A DNA stretch of 64,000 nucleotides from positions 62,001 through 126,000 of the forward strand of contig NZ_SADB01000002.1 of NCBI RefSeq assembly GCF_009669305.1. The letters are read 5' to 3'. The position numbers and the translations under genes were made by a program. Below are positions 1 through 9,368 of this stretch, one piece after another. Position 1 is the stretch's first letter; each line of letters begins with the position of its first letter. Below the pieces are notes generated by a model. That model was not told the origin of the DNA. It saw nothing but the letters and a program-made list of their open reading frames with translations, and made no database searches. Source of the DNA: Ancylomarina sp. 16SWW S1-10-2 (lineage in GTDB: Bacteria; Bacteroidota; Bacteroidia; Bacteroidales; Marinifilaceae).

Positions 1-18
1 TTTAAATAATAGAAAATT

Positions 19-498
19 TTATATTTTTTCGATTAATACAGTCGCATAAGCCGATACGCCATCTTCAGTGCCTTCAAATCCTAATTTTTCTGTAGTTGTA
101 GCTTTTATGGCTAAATCTTCAATGTCAATACCCATAACATTAGCTAAGGTTTTTTGCATGCTTGGAATATGAGGATTAATTTTTGGTTTTTGAAGAGCTA
201 TCGTTGAATCGATATTGCCAATAGTAAATCCTTTTGTTGCAATTATTTCGACGGTTTTTTTGAGTAGAATTTTACTGTCAATGCCTTTTAGTTCTGCAGA
301 CGTGTCAGGAAAATGATAGCCTATGTCTCTCATATTGGCTGCACCAAGTAAAGCGTCGCAAATAGCGTGTATTAAAACATCACCATCAGAATGACCAACA
401 CTACCTTTATAATGATCTAACTTAATTCCTCCTAGCCAAAATGATTCTCCTTCTGCTAATTGGTGTACATCGTATCCAAATCCAACTCTAATTTTCAT
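19..498 (-). CDS. ispF: 2-C-methyl-D-erythritol 2,4-cyclodiphosphate synthase
   Basis: Fifth enzyme of the MEP isoprenoid pathway; converts CDP-methylerythritol 2-phosphate to the cyclic diphosphate with release of CMP, as a cytosolic trimer. From the start chosen here it is 159 aa, the normal family length. It has the N-terminal metal-binding DVH (D10, H12), the HSDGDVLIH segment with H44, and the C-terminal GFEGTEDG block. The reading frame stays open to 537, but the extra 13 residues are not family-like and run into the hairpin terminator at 526-554, so the ATG at 498 is preferred. It is downstream of porV on the same strand but separated from it by that terminator. Confidence 0.96.
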   Translation of the reverse strand: MKIRVGFGYDVHQLAEGESFWLGGIKLDHYKGSVGHSDGDVLIHAICDALLGAANMRDIGYHFPDTSAELKGIDSKILLKKTVEIIATKGFTIGNIDSTIALQKPKINPHIPSMQKTLANVMGIDIEDLAIKATTTEKLGFEGTEDGVSAYATVLIEKI

Positions 499-525
499 CT
501 TTTCTTTTTGAAATGTATTTATATG

Positions 526-554
526 AAAAATCCTCACTTTGAATGAGGATTTTA
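526..554 (-). terminator. Rho-independent terminator after porV
   Basis: Perfect 10-bp arms AAAATCCTCA (527-536) and TGAGGATTTT (544-553) around a 7-nt loop, with a T-rich end on the minus strand. It sits between porV and ispF and argues against a longer ispF N-terminus. Confidence 0.75.
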
Positions 555-573
555 AAGATATATATTTTTTAGT

Positions 574-1746
574 TTATCTCCTGTCCGATTTTAAATCGAG
601 ATTTGCCGAAATTGAAACACGTAAGGTATTTTGTAGTGGGTTATTTTGACTTGACGGAATAAGGTATGAGAAATCTATATCGAACATGCTAAGTTTTGCA
701 CCAACTCCAGCGGTATAGAATTTACGATTTCCTTTGTCTTCATTTTCATAGAAATATCCAGTACGAATTGCAAATTGATTGTGATACCAATATTCGAATC
801 CTAAGCTCCATGTTATTTCTTTGAATTCTTCGCTCATTCCGCCTGAAGCATCGGTGAACGAATTAAAAATACCTGTCATAACACTCTTGTCGTTCTTATT
901 TGAAGTTTGAATGTCATCAGTATCCTCTAGACTTCTTCCTGAAGAACTAGGAACAAGTAACTTATTCATGTCCAATGAAACTGTGATTGAATTATTTTGA
1001 TCAATCTGATGTTTATAGGCTGATCCAAGTCTTAGGTTTGTTGGAATAAACTCTTTTTCGCTATCATCAGAATAACTGATTTTAGAACCAATATTAGAGA
1101 TGTTGACTCCCCACGACCATACGGATGGGTTGTGTGATGAACCATATTCTTTGCGATGGTAAACGGATAAATCGGCTGCAAATGCACTGGCAGATTTAGA
1201 TACGTTATTGTAACCTCCCTGTGATATATCTGAAAATATATATCGGAATGCGATTGCTCCAGAAAAATCTTTACCTAATTTTCTTGAATAAGCAACATCG
1301 AAGGATAGTTCGTATGGGTTCTTTTTTAGGGCAATATCTTCTGCTCTTTCCTGAAAGAAGATTTCTCCTAGAGAGAAATATCTAAAGGATGCAGCAATAG
1401 TTTGGTTTTTATCAAGACTGTAATAGCCTGAAAGATAGGATATACTCATATCGTCAATCACTTCTCTTAACCATGGTGTGTAGGATGCGCTTATACCTGC
1501 TTCACTTTTAGTAAAGCTATATTTTGCCGCATTCCAAAACATGGAATTATGATCGGGACTAGTAGCAACGCCACTATTTCCCATCGCTCCGGCTCTAGAG
1601 TCAGGAACTACAGATAAAAAAGGAACAGCTGTAGAAATATAATTGGCTCCTGTTACTGACGTTTCTTGAGCTAGAGAATTATTTATTAAAGCAAAAAGGG
1701 GGAGAATATAAAGCACCCATTTTGTTGTAATTTTTAGGATATGCAT
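574..1746 (-). CDS. porV: Type IX secretion outer-membrane protein PorV (LptO)
   Basis: PorV is a FadL-like outer-membrane beta-barrel. It collects T9SS cargo from the SprA translocon by its C-terminal signal and delivers it to the PorU sortase. The 390-aa product starts with a signal peptide ending near SLAQ (residue ~26). It then has the PorV N-terminal signature (TAVPFLSVVPDSRAGAMG, then NSMFWNAAKY), followed by alternating beta-strands to the C-terminus. The gene lies 59 bp downstream of porU on the same strand, so the two are probably co-transcribed, although a -7 box just upstream could give porV its own start. The porU/porV/gldJ arrangement matches the order known from Flavobacterium johnsoniae. 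Confidence 0.95.
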   Translation of the reverse strand: MHILKITTKWVLYILPLFALINNSLAQETSVTGANYISTAVPFLSVVPDSRAGAMGNSGVATSPDHNSMFWNAAKYSFTKSEAGISASYTPWLREVIDDMSISYLSGYYSLDKNQTIAASFRYFSLGEIFFQERAEDIALKKNPYELSFDVAYSRKLGKDFSGAIAFRYIFSDISQGGYNNVSKSASAFAADLSVYHRKEYGSSHNPSVWSWGVNISNIGSKISYSDDSEKEFIPTNLRLGSAYKHQIDQNNSITVSLDMNKLLVPSSSGRSLEDTDDIQTSNKNDKSVMTGIFNSFTDASGGMSEEFKEITWSLGFEYWYHNQFAIRTGYFYENEDKGNRKFYTAGVGAKLSMFDIDFSYLIPSSQNNPLQNTLRVSISANLDLKSDRR

Positions 1747-1769
1747 ACAGTTAAAATTAATTTTAGCTA

Positions 1770-1777
1770 CAAATATA
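1770..1777 (-). promoter_or_regulatory. Candidate -7 box for porV
   Basis: On the minus strand this reads TATATTTG, an exact match to the Bacteroidota -7 consensus TAnnTTTG, about 24 bp before the porV ATG. No clear TTG is seen at -33, so this is tentative. Confidence 0.4.
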
Positions 1778-1805
1778 TTATAATAACTTTAAAACGATGT
1801 TTTTA

Positions 1806-4800
1806 TTACTTGAGGATAACTAATTTTTGAAATTTAGTTGCTGTTTTTCCATCCTCAGTTCTTAATTTAAGTCTGTAGAAATAGACGCCTCGACCAATCG
1901 AATCTCCAAAATCATCTTTTCCATCCCAGTTTATTGGACCTACTCTAAAACCAGATGAGTTCATAGATGTTTCAAGTGTTTTTACGAGTTTACCTGATAC
2001 CGTTAATATTTGAATTAGGATTTCTATTTCGCCACTTGCCTGATTATGTTCGAAATAGAAACCTGTATTGGTTGTGAATGGGTTAGGATAGTTAAGTAAA
2101 TGTTCTATTGCGAGTTTTGAATCTTTAGCAACAAGAAAATCAATCTCACTTTCTGAGGGATTATTTAAGTTATCCCAAACTTTTAAATTAAGTTGATGTT
2201 CTCCTTCTTCAAGTTTTGATAGTTGATAAGTAATCTGACCTTTTTGATAACTATCAATATCGGCTTGATAATGATCATTAAGCTCAATGGTTTTGTCTGT
2301 GTTTTGATCAATCGTTGCAATAATATTGTGTGTTGAATTAGTTCCAAGTGTGTTAATTCCACTCGAATCTTGAACTAATGCGAGGAGGAGTGGAGATTCA
2401 TTGGTGGCACCACCGTTCACAAACTGTTCATTATTCATGTAAAGCTCAATGTCAGGACCAATCTTATCATCTATATTATTAATATCGGATCCACCAACCA
2501 CAATATTAGTGGTATATCCTTTTGCTGTATTGGTATTATTTTTTGCGTAATAAATGATTTTTCCATACCCATATTCAGAGTTGATATCTTTGGGCACTAG
2601 AAAACTATAGCTGAAATTACCATTATTAATACTTGCTTTTCCTGAATATAAAATGTTGCTCTGTTCTTGATATTCAAAGGGATCTTCATCATTACCTAGA
2701 GTTGTTTTATTTGATAATTTATCAAATACAGTAGGGTACAATGTTCCATTAAATTGATTTAGTTTTTGTGAATTTTTATCCTCAATTTGTCCCGAAATTG
2801 TGATTTTTTGATACGCTTTAAGTGTATCAGTTGATTCATTTATATTGACATTGTTTAGTTTAAGGCTCTTAATATTTTCTTTTGCGTAGTTAAGCTTTAA
2901 AGCTGGATCTCCAAGTAGCGTGAAGTTGCGTTTGTTATTACTAGAACCACTTGCATTTTTTGTCAATCTCATAATAGCTCCCAATCGTAAATTTTCACCA
3001 TTAGCATCCGTTGAGAATACATAATTATAGAAATTCTGATTTAAATAGAAATTAGGCGTTGAATAAACCAAACGAGTTGTTGTGAACAATCCAATTCCGC
3101 CTCCATTATCTCTAAGGAGAATTCGTTCACCTCCCGATGTTTTCTCATACTGATCGAATCGACTAAACTCGCAAGTAGCGGTCATAAATAGAGGTAATCG
3201 TTCTTCATTTTGCCACGAATCAATATCATCAAACATCATTATTTTTTCATGAGCTAAACCATACTCATTGCCATGTCCTGTATAGTTTACTATTAAGCAT
3301 CCCTTATTTATATTATCTTCGATTGTTCTGTTAACATCAGGATATCGATCGCCATCAGAACTTGTTTCTTGTTTATAATTATCTAAAAAAATACGATGTG
3401 TTCTGTATTCAGGATAATTAGATTCAATTTGCATGGCTAATTTGTTAGCCTGTTTCATGTGAATATTGTTGTCTTCATCATCAGCAATAAAACAAAGAGA
3501 AGTTTCCCATTGTCCTAGATTTTTATCTTTAGTATAGTTGAGAATCTTTGAAACGACAATTTGAGCTTCTTCAGTTGTATTTACTGGAAGACGGCCAATA
3601 CCTATATCTACTAATCCTGTTGCTTCCCCTTCGTTGTCATCTAGTAAGCCAAAGAAGTCATCGGTGACAAACGACGACGTTGGTGCTAGTGAATAAGTGG
3701 ACTGGTATGTTGGAATTTTATTAGTATTATCTGTGCTAATCAATTTATTATCATAAGAACCATCTCCAAAAAGAAGAAGGTATTTAGGCATTTCGTCTAT
3801 TGTTGATGCTTTATCATAAAACATTTTAACAAAATTACGAATTGCAGATACATCTACTGTTCCTGATGAAAATTCATTATAAATACTCTCTGTACTAACT
3901 AATGTAACTTTGAGTTGATCTTCTGTTTTATGAAAATTAGCAAGTTGATTTGCATAAGATAAAAAATCAGGATGGCTTACTATGATTAAATTGCTAGAAG
4001 ATAGACCATGCAAATTTTGATTTTGGACCGTTTCAACAAACTTAGGACTAGGAAAGTTAGAGTTTAAATCAAAGGCTAGTAGTTCTTTTAATTTGCTATG
4101 TTCAACATTGATATTTGCTGTGTTTCCAACAAGTTCAGCTGCAATTTGTTTCACTTCTGATGGCGTTGTTACATCCCAAATAATTGTATTCGAATTTGCG
4201 TTCTCCAATTTAAAGTTGGCAATATTTCCTATACCTACAGAGTTTTTATCACGAAAAGCTAATTGTTTACCTTCAAATTTAAGTTGACATCTGGCATTTA
4301 ATCTCATATAGTCTAACCAACCAATTGAAGAAGAAGAACCTTTTTCATATTCGATTTTAATATTGAATTGATCGTTGGTTGATTTAAAATTAGTGTAACG
4401 TTCCCTTTTTTCGGCTGCATAGGTAGCTGTATAGCTACTTGTATTGACAGCAGGTATGTTTATTTCACCAATATTCTTATCACCCGAGCTAATAATAAAT
4501 TTTGAGTCTGATGAGGATCGGCCTGCAACATGGGTGTTGATACTAATATTTTCATTCTTATTTAGGTTTTGAAAATAAAATGGAAGCGTATAAGATGTTG
4601 TGATGTCAAATATTTGTCCAAACCATAATTGTCCTGATTTAAGTAGATTTTTTTTATCGAGATCAACGACTTTATAAGCATCATAATTATTGACAGTAAT
4701 ATTTGGGTTGACTTCATTATTAACAGACGTAATGAGAGGTGAAGTTGTTTTGTCTGAAGTCAGAAAATAATGAGATGTATTACTATATTGATGATTTTCG

Positions 4801-5591
4801 TGAACAAATTCGTCGGTTTCTTTATCGTATTTCCAAGAGCGTGGTCCTTTAGCGTAAAAAAGCATGAAATCACCAGAATTAAATATGCCATCACTTCCTT
4901 TGTATAGATAAATACGATTCAATACGAGATCATCAAATGTAAGGCCATCGTTTATTTTTGAAAGCACACCTCCTCCAGTTCCATAAACACGAACATTGGC
5001 TGGATTATCTATGCCCATATCGAGAAGTTGGTTGTAAGTGATTTTATGAATGGCAGTAGTATCAACGCTTATTTTTACCCATTTTCCGGTAGACAATACT
5101 GATTGGTTTGTGTAAGTTGCTTTTGTATTTTGCTTAATATTTTGTCTTATGCCTTGTGGAATAAGCTTGATTTCGAATGTTTTTAATTTTTCAATATTTC
5201 CATTCGATGGATTTTTCCTAATAGGAAGGAAAGTAATTTGTAGATAAGCTTGTTTACGAATACCAGCTTTTTGTATTTGGAAGTCAAATTGTGAAGTGAT
5301 TTGCGAAGGATCTATTAAGGTTAATTCTTCCTGAGAAAGTGTTTCATATATGTTATTATTTAAGACTATTGAATAATTTTCGGAACTATTATTAATTTTT
5401 ATATTTTTAGAAAAGTAAGGCAGATAGTTAGAACGTTCTTCAATATTGGCTCCATCAAAAGTTAGTGCTTTTGTTATTTTACCATCATAAGAGACCTCTG
5501 TGGTAGACCATTTAAGCTCGAACCCTTGTTGATTCTGGGCAAAAGATGTGTGAGAAATGATGAATAAAGCAATTATAAGGAACTTTCGCAT
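1806..5591 (-). CDS. porU: Type IX secretion system sortase PorU
   Basis: Cell-surface cysteine protease (gingipain-like, family C25) that cleaves the C-terminal sorting domain from T9SS cargo and attaches the cargo to anionic LPS or releases it. The 1261-aa product has an N-terminal signal peptide (cleavage near SFAQ, residue ~19) and a central C25 domain. The probable catalytic pair is H773 in NYTGHG and C807 in TATCEF. At the C-terminus is a FlgD-like/T9SS-type domain (NYPNPF, then NWDGKDDFG and GVYFYRLK). Its length is typical of the family. It is first in a porU-porV unit and is divergent from gldJ. Confidence 0.96.
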   Translation of the reverse strand: MRKFLIIALFIISHTSFAQNQQGFELKWSTTEVSYDGKITKALTFDGANIEERSNYLPYFSKNIKINNSSENYSIVLNNNIYETLSQEELTLIDPSQITSQFDFQIQKAGIRKQAYLQITFLPIRKNPSNGNIEKLKTFEIKLIPQGIRQNIKQNTKATYTNQSVLSTGKWVKISVDTTAIHKITYNQLLDMGIDNPANVRVYGTGGGVLSKINDGLTFDDLVLNRIYLYKGSDGIFNSGDFMLFYAKGPRSWKYDKETDEFVHENHQYSNTSHYFLTSDKTTSPLITSVNNEVNPNITVNNYDAYKVVDLDKKNLLKSGQLWFGQIFDITTSYTLPFYFQNLNKNENISINTHVAGRSSSDSKFIISSGDKNIGEINIPAVNTSSYTATYAAEKRERYTNFKSTNDQFNIKIEYEKGSSSSIGWLDYMRLNARCQLKFEGKQLAFRDKNSVGIGNIANFKLENANSNTIIWDVTTPSEVKQIAAELVGNTANINVEHSKLKELLAFDLNSNFPSPKFVETVQNQNLHGLSSSNLIIVSHPDFLSYANQLANFHKTEDQLKVTLVSTESIYNEFSSGTVDVSAIRNFVKMFYDKASTIDEMPKYLLLFGDGSYDNKLISTDNTNKIPTYQSTYSLAPTSSFVTDDFFGLLDDNEGEATGLVDIGIGRLPVNTTEEAQIVVSKILNYTKDKNLGQWETSLCFIADDEDNNIHMKQANKLAMQIESNYPEYRTHRIFLDNYKQETSSDGDRYPDVNRTIEDNINKGCLIVNYTGHGNEYGLAHEKIMMFDDIDSWQNEERLPLFMTATCEFSRFDQYEKTSGGERILLRDNGGGIGLFTTTRLVYSTPNFYLNQNFYNYVFSTDANGENLRLGAIMRLTKNASGSSNNKRNFTLLGDPALKLNYAKENIKSLKLNNVNINESTDTLKAYQKITISGQIEDKNSQKLNQFNGTLYPTVFDKLSNKTTLGNDEDPFEYQEQSNILYSGKASINNGNFSYSFLVPKDINSEYGYGKIIYYAKNNTNTAKGYTTNIVVGGSDINNIDDKIGPDIELYMNNEQFVNGGATNESPLLLALVQDSSGINTLGTNSTHNIIATIDQNTDKTIELNDHYQADIDSYQKGQITYQLSKLEEGEHQLNLKVWDNLNNPSESEIDFLVAKDSKLAIEHLLNYPNPFTTNTGFYFEHNQASGEIEILIQILTVSGKLVKTLETSMNSSGFRVGPINWDGKDDFGDSIGRGVYFYRLKLRTEDGKTATKFQKLVILK

Positions 5592-6140
5592 TGTTATGTT
5601 TTAATAATTAGTTTTGTAATTAATAATATAATTGAATTGTTGACTGTGAAGATATTCATAATTTATATGAAGAAATAATGAAGACTAGGATGTAATAAAT
5701 TATTGCTAAAATAATAATTAAGTTTTATTGTTGTTAGGAGCTTGTAGACTGGAATATTAGATAATTTTATAAGTAAAATGGGTAATAGTGAATAAAAAGT
5801 GTAAAAAAGTAAAATTCTATACAATAAGTTTTACTTTGTTTTAGTTATATTTGTTGGGTGAAAGGTGTAATTTTTTTGATTAAACTTCGATTTTCTTTAA
5901 CTATTGAATAAATTTAAGTGGTTTTGAACTTCCTTTCTTCAAATTATTATTTGTTAAAAAAAATCGGTAAATTACAATTTTTCATACTTAAACTGTTTAA
6001 TAGGTTTGAAGGTTACAAGTGTTTGTGTTGTTAACTAGATGATCTGTATTTGCCATATTAAAGAGATTATATTTTTATAAAATTGTGTTTAATCCCGTTA
6101 TTATATGGGAGATATAGGAGTAAAAAGAAAAATTAATCAT
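5592..6140. other. Divergent porU/gldJ intergenic region
   Basis: 549 bp, very AT-rich, with no convincing gene on either strand. It must hold the divergent promoters for porU and gldJ. One exact -7 box on the plus strand (TATATTTG, 5846-5853) lies about 290 bp before gldJ but lacks a properly spaced -33 TTG. No CAAAnnTA is seen for porU. Confidence 0.5.
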
Positions 6141-7652
6141 ATGAAATCGAATTTATTAGTTTCTGTTTTCGCAATTGCTTTATTACTTTTTTCATCTTGT
6201 TCTAAGATTAAAAACGTTGTAGGTAAGGAAGAACGTTCATCAAGTACGGGTTGGGCATATAATGACCCCGAGAACGGAGGGTTTGAATATACAAAAGGGT
6301 ATACCCAAAAGACAGGACCCGGTTTGGTATTTATTGAAGGAGGATCTTTTGTTTCTGGACGTACTCAAGATGATGTGATGTCTGAGTGGAATAATATGCC
6401 ACGTCGTATTACGCTTCCATCTTTTTATATCGATAAGACAGAGGTAAGAAATGTAGATTACAGAGAATATTTACATTGGACAAAACGTGTATTCGTAGAT
6501 TATCCAGAGGTTTATAAAAAAGCTTTACCAGATACTTTGGTTTGGCGATCAGAATTGGCTTACAATGAGCCATATGTGAACAACTACTTGCGTCATAAAG
6601 CTTATTCGGAATATCCAGTTGTTGGTGTTTCTTGGGAACAAGCTTCTGATTATTGTGAATGGCGTACCGATCGTGTTAATGAGAGAATATTAATTGAGAA
6701 GGGAATTTTGAAAGATAACCCAGATCAACGTAATGAGAATAATTTCAACACACAAGCTTACTTAATGGGGCAATACGAAGGTGTTGTTGGAACAAATCTT
6801 GAGGATTTAAATCCTGATAATGAAGAACGTCGAGTAAGATGGTCTGATGGTATTTTATTACCTAAATATAGGCTTCCATCTGAAGCAGAGTGGGAATATG
6901 CTGCTTTAGCAACTGTTGGTAATTCTGTCGAAGAGCGTATTGGAGACAAAAGAATGTATCCATGGAATGGTCATTGGGTAAGAAATGATACTAAAAAATA
7001 TCGTGGAAAGATGATGGCTAACTTTGCAAGAGGCAAAGGTGATTTTATGGGTTCTGCTGGTGCACTTAACGATGCTGGTGACGTAACTGTTGCTGTAGAT
7101 TCGTATTGGCCTAATGATTATGGATTGTACTGTATGGCAGGTAATGTAAATGAATGGGTAGCGGATGTTTATCGTCCTCTTTCATCTTACGATGTAGCAG
7201 AATTCAACCCTTATAGAGGTAATGTTTTCAAAACACCTTTACTTGATGAAGAAGGTAATATCGCAGAAAAAGATAGTTTAGGTCGTATTCGTTATCGTTC
7301 TCAAAAAGATGAGGAGTTAGTAAATAGAGTAAACTACAGGACTGCAGATAATAGAAATAATAAAGATGGGGATTTAGCTTCAACTATTGTTTCTGATACA
7401 GATTGGACAAACGATGAGCTTCGTTCTAAAGGTTCTTCTTTAATGTATTTGAATGCAGAAGGAGAAGACGGGAATACTTATAATACACTAATTAATGATG
7501 AAGCTCGTGTATACAAAGGTGGATCATGGAAAGATAGAGTAATCTGGTTATCTCCAGGAGCTCGTCGATTCTTAGATCAAAAGAGTTCTCGAGATGATAT
7601 AGGTTTCCGTTGTGCAATGACACATGTAGGATCACCAATAGAAGGAGAATAG
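6141..7652 (+). CDS. gldJ: Gliding motility/T9SS lipoprotein GldJ
   Basis: GldJ is an outer-membrane lipoprotein with a formylglycine-generating-enzyme (FGE-sulfatase) fold, required for gliding and for stability of the T9SS motor component GldK. From the start used here it is 503 aa, with a lipoprotein signal peptide and lipobox LFSSC (C20). The FGE-like signatures are a GGSFVSGR-type start (residues ~70-80), YRLPSEAEWEYA, GNVNEWVADVY, and a C-terminal KGGSWKDR...GFRCAM. An upstream in-frame ATG at 6105 would put 12 charged residues before the signal peptide and is rejected. The neighbour order porV-porU-gldJ-murF supports GldJ over a generic sulfatase-modifying factor. An own terminator follows. 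Confidence 0.93.
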   Translation: MKSNLLVSVFAIALLLFSSCSKIKNVVGKEERSSSTGWAYNDPENGGFEYTKGYTQKTGPGLVFIEGGSFVSGRTQDDVMSEWNNMPRRITLPSFYIDKTEVRNVDYREYLHWTKRVFVDYPEVYKKALPDTLVWRSELAYNEPYVNNYLRHKAYSEYPVVGVSWEQASDYCEWRTDRVNERILIEKGILKDNPDQRNENNFNTQAYLMGQYEGVVGTNLEDLNPDNEERRVRWSDGILLPKYRLPSEAEWEYAALATVGNSVEERIGDKRMYPWNGHWVRNDTKKYRGKMMANFARGKGDFMGSAGALNDAGDVTVAVDSYWPNDYGLYCMAGNVNEWVADVYRPLSSYDVAEFNPYRGNVFKTPLLDEEGNIAEKDSLGRIRYRSQKDEELVNRVNYRTADNRNNKDGDLASTIVSDTDWTNDELRSKGSSLMYLNAEGEDGNTYNTLINDEARVYKGGSWKDRVIWLSPGARRFLDQKSSRDDIGFRCAMTHVGSPIEGE

Positions 7653-7676
7653 ATTTATATTTTCATATAAAATTCA

Positions 7677-7706
7677 CCCCATCGTGATAAACGATGGGGT
7701 TTTTTA
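7677..7706 (+). terminator. Rho-independent terminator after gldJ
   Basis: Arms CCCCATCG (7677-7684) and CGATGGGG (7692-7699), 7-nt loop, then a run of six T. Strong G+C-rich stem in an AT-rich background. Confidence 0.88.
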
Positions 7707-7719
7707 TTGTATTTATTTT

Positions 7720-7727
7720 TAAATTTG
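7720..7727 (+). promoter_or_regulatory. Candidate -7 box for murF
   Basis: TAAATTTG matches TAnnTTTG and lies 25 bp before the murF ATG at 7752, just after the gldJ terminator. The -33 region is only T-rich, so confidence is modest. Confidence 0.42.
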
Positions 7728-7751
7728 CGAGTTCAATTTCAAGCTTATTTT

Positions 7752-9041
7752 ATGAACATATCAGAGATTTATACACTATTTCAAAAGTATCCTATTGTAA
7801 TTACTGATAGTAGAAAGGTTGTTGCTAATTCCATCTTCTTTGCTTTAAAAGGTGAGAATTTTAATGGGAACAAGTTTGCTTTAAATACACTTGAAAATGG
7901 CTGTCGTTATGCTGTAGTAGATGAAAAGGAATTTGCTATAGATGATAGATTTATTCTAGTTGAAGATGTTTTAACTTGTTTGCAGAGTTTATCAAGAGAG
8001 CATAGGAGAACACTTAAGCTGCCTATACTTGCCATAACGGGCACTAATGGAAAAACAACAACTAAGGAGCTAGTTAATGCGGTTTTAAAAAAGGAATTTA
8101 GAACTTCAGCAACTCAAGGTAATTTTAATAATCATATTGGCGTTCCGTTGACGCTATTGGCTATGAATTCTGAAACTGAGTTTGGAATTGTTGAAATGGG
8201 AGCAAGTCATCCTGGTGAAATAAAGATGTTGTGCGAAATAGCTGAACCAAATTATGGTTTAATAACCAATGTTGGGAAAGCTCATCTTGAGGGTTTTGGT
8301 TCGTTCGAAGGTGTAAAGAATACGAAGAAAGAGTTGTATGATTACTTGTTTGAAAATGATGGTAAAGTGTTTGTTAATTGTAAAAATGAGCATTTACGAA
8401 GCATGTTGAATAAGCAAAAGACAGTCTTCTATGGTGATTCTGAAGAGGTATTTTCTAAGGCAAGTTTTATACAGGCAGAACCGAAACTGATTATTGAAAT
8501 ACGTTCAATTTTAGGGAAATTATACATTAAAACACAATTGGTAGGAGCTTATAATTTCGAAAATGTATTAGCCGCTGTTACCTTAGGTCGATATTTTAAT
8601 ATTGATGAAATTCAAATAAAAGAGGCCTTAGAAGCTTACACTCCGAGTAATAATCGTTCTCAGTTGATGAAAACGGAGAAGAATGTGTTGTTTATAGATG
8701 CCTATAATGCTAATCCAACCAGTATGTCGGCTGCAATAGAGAATTTTGCAACTATGAAAATGAAAAATAAGTTTCTTATTTTAGGAGACATGTTGGAGTT
8801 GGGAGAGGAGTCGGAAAAGGAACATCTTAATTTGTTAGATTTGTTAGATAAAAAGGAGCTTTCAGATACTTTATTAGTTGGTCATATCTTTTCAAATTTG
8901 AGTTCTATATATAAGTTTAAAGCCTTTGAGAAAGTTGACGATCTAATTATTTATCTGGAGGAATTAAATTTAAAAAATAAGTATATTTTAATTAAGGGCT
9001 CAAGGGGAATTAAGCTCGAAAAGGTTATTGAAAAATTATAG
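7752..9041 (+). CDS. murF: UDP-N-acetylmuramoyl-tripeptide--D-alanyl-D-alanine ligase
   Basis: Cytosolic Mur ligase that adds D-Ala-D-Ala to the UDP-MurNAc tripeptide using ATP, the last soluble step of peptidoglycan precursor synthesis. The product is 429 aa. It has an N-terminal substrate domain (DSRKV, then FFALKGENFNGNKF), an ATP-binding GTNGKTTTKE, the GNFNNHIGVPLTLL block, MGASHPGEI and the C-terminal-domain signature DAYNANPTSM. The open frame begins at 7707, but the ATG at 7752 starts the normal family N-terminus (MNISEIYTLF) and follows a -7 box. sugE starts 3 bp after the stop, so the two are likely co-transcribed. Confidence 0.96.
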   Translation: MNISEIYTLFQKYPIVITDSRKVVANSIFFALKGENFNGNKFALNTLENGCRYAVVDEKEFAIDDRFILVEDVLTCLQSLSREHRRTLKLPILAITGTNGKTTTKELVNAVLKKEFRTSATQGNFNNHIGVPLTLLAMNSETEFGIVEMGASHPGEIKMLCEIAEPNYGLITNVGKAHLEGFGSFEGVKNTKKELYDYLFENDGKVFVNCKNEHLRSMLNKQKTVFYGDSEEVFSKASFIQAEPKLIIEIRSILGKLYIKTQLVGAYNFENVLAAVTLGRYFNIDEIQIKEALEAYTPSNNRSQLMKTEKNVLFIDAYNANPTSMSAAIENFATMKMKNKFLILGDMLELGEESEKEHLNLLDLLDKKELSDTLLVGHIFSNLSSIYKFKAFEKVDDLIIYLEELNLKNKYILIKGSRGIKLEKVIEKL

Positions 9042-9044
9042 GGT

Positions 9045-9368
9045 ATGAATATAGCTTGGATTTATTTATTGATTGCGGGACTTTTTGAAGCGGCTTGGGC
9101 TATTGGTTTAAAATATACACATGGTTTTACTCGATTGTGGCCTAGCGTGTTTACTATTATTGCTATGGGTATTAGTCTTTATCTTTTAGGTTTAGCTCTT
9201 AGAAATTTACCTGTGGGAACGGCTTATGCAGTTTGGACTGGAATTGGAGCTTTTGCGACAGCTATATTAGGTATTCTACTCTTTGGTGAGAGTGTTCATT
9301 TTGCCCGAATATTCTTTTTGTTCTTATTATTGGTTTCAATAATTGGATTAAAATTTACCGCTAGCTAG
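9045..9368 (+). CDS. sugE: SMR-family guanidinium exporter (SugE/Gdx type)
   Basis: Four-helix small multidrug resistance protein of 107 aa, working as a dual-topology dimer in the inner membrane. The SugE/Gdx subtype exchanges protons for guanidinium. Evidence is the conserved membrane glutamate E15 in [17 protein letters not shown], the [15 protein letters not shown] helix (helix 3) and the LFGE motif. No guanidine riboswitch can sit upstream because murF ends 3 bp before the ATG, so expression is probably tied to murF. The stop codon overlaps that of the convergent glycosyltransferase gene within a CTAG palindrome. SMR membership is certain; the guanidinium substrate is inferred from subtype motifs. 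Confidence 0.9.
   Translation: MNIAWIYLLIAGLFEAAWAIGLKYTHGFTRLWPSVFTIIAMGISLYLLGLALRNLPVGTAYAVWTGIGAFATAILGILLFGESVHFARIFFLFLLLVSIIGLKFTAS

Noticed and set aside
6141-7652. Sulfatase-modifying enzyme (formylglycine-generating)
   Set aside because: The fold is shared, but the lipobox and position between porU and murF identify GldJ.
9042-9044. Guanidine riboswitch upstream of sugE
   Set aside because: Only 3 bp separate sugE from murF, so there is no room for a leader aptamer.
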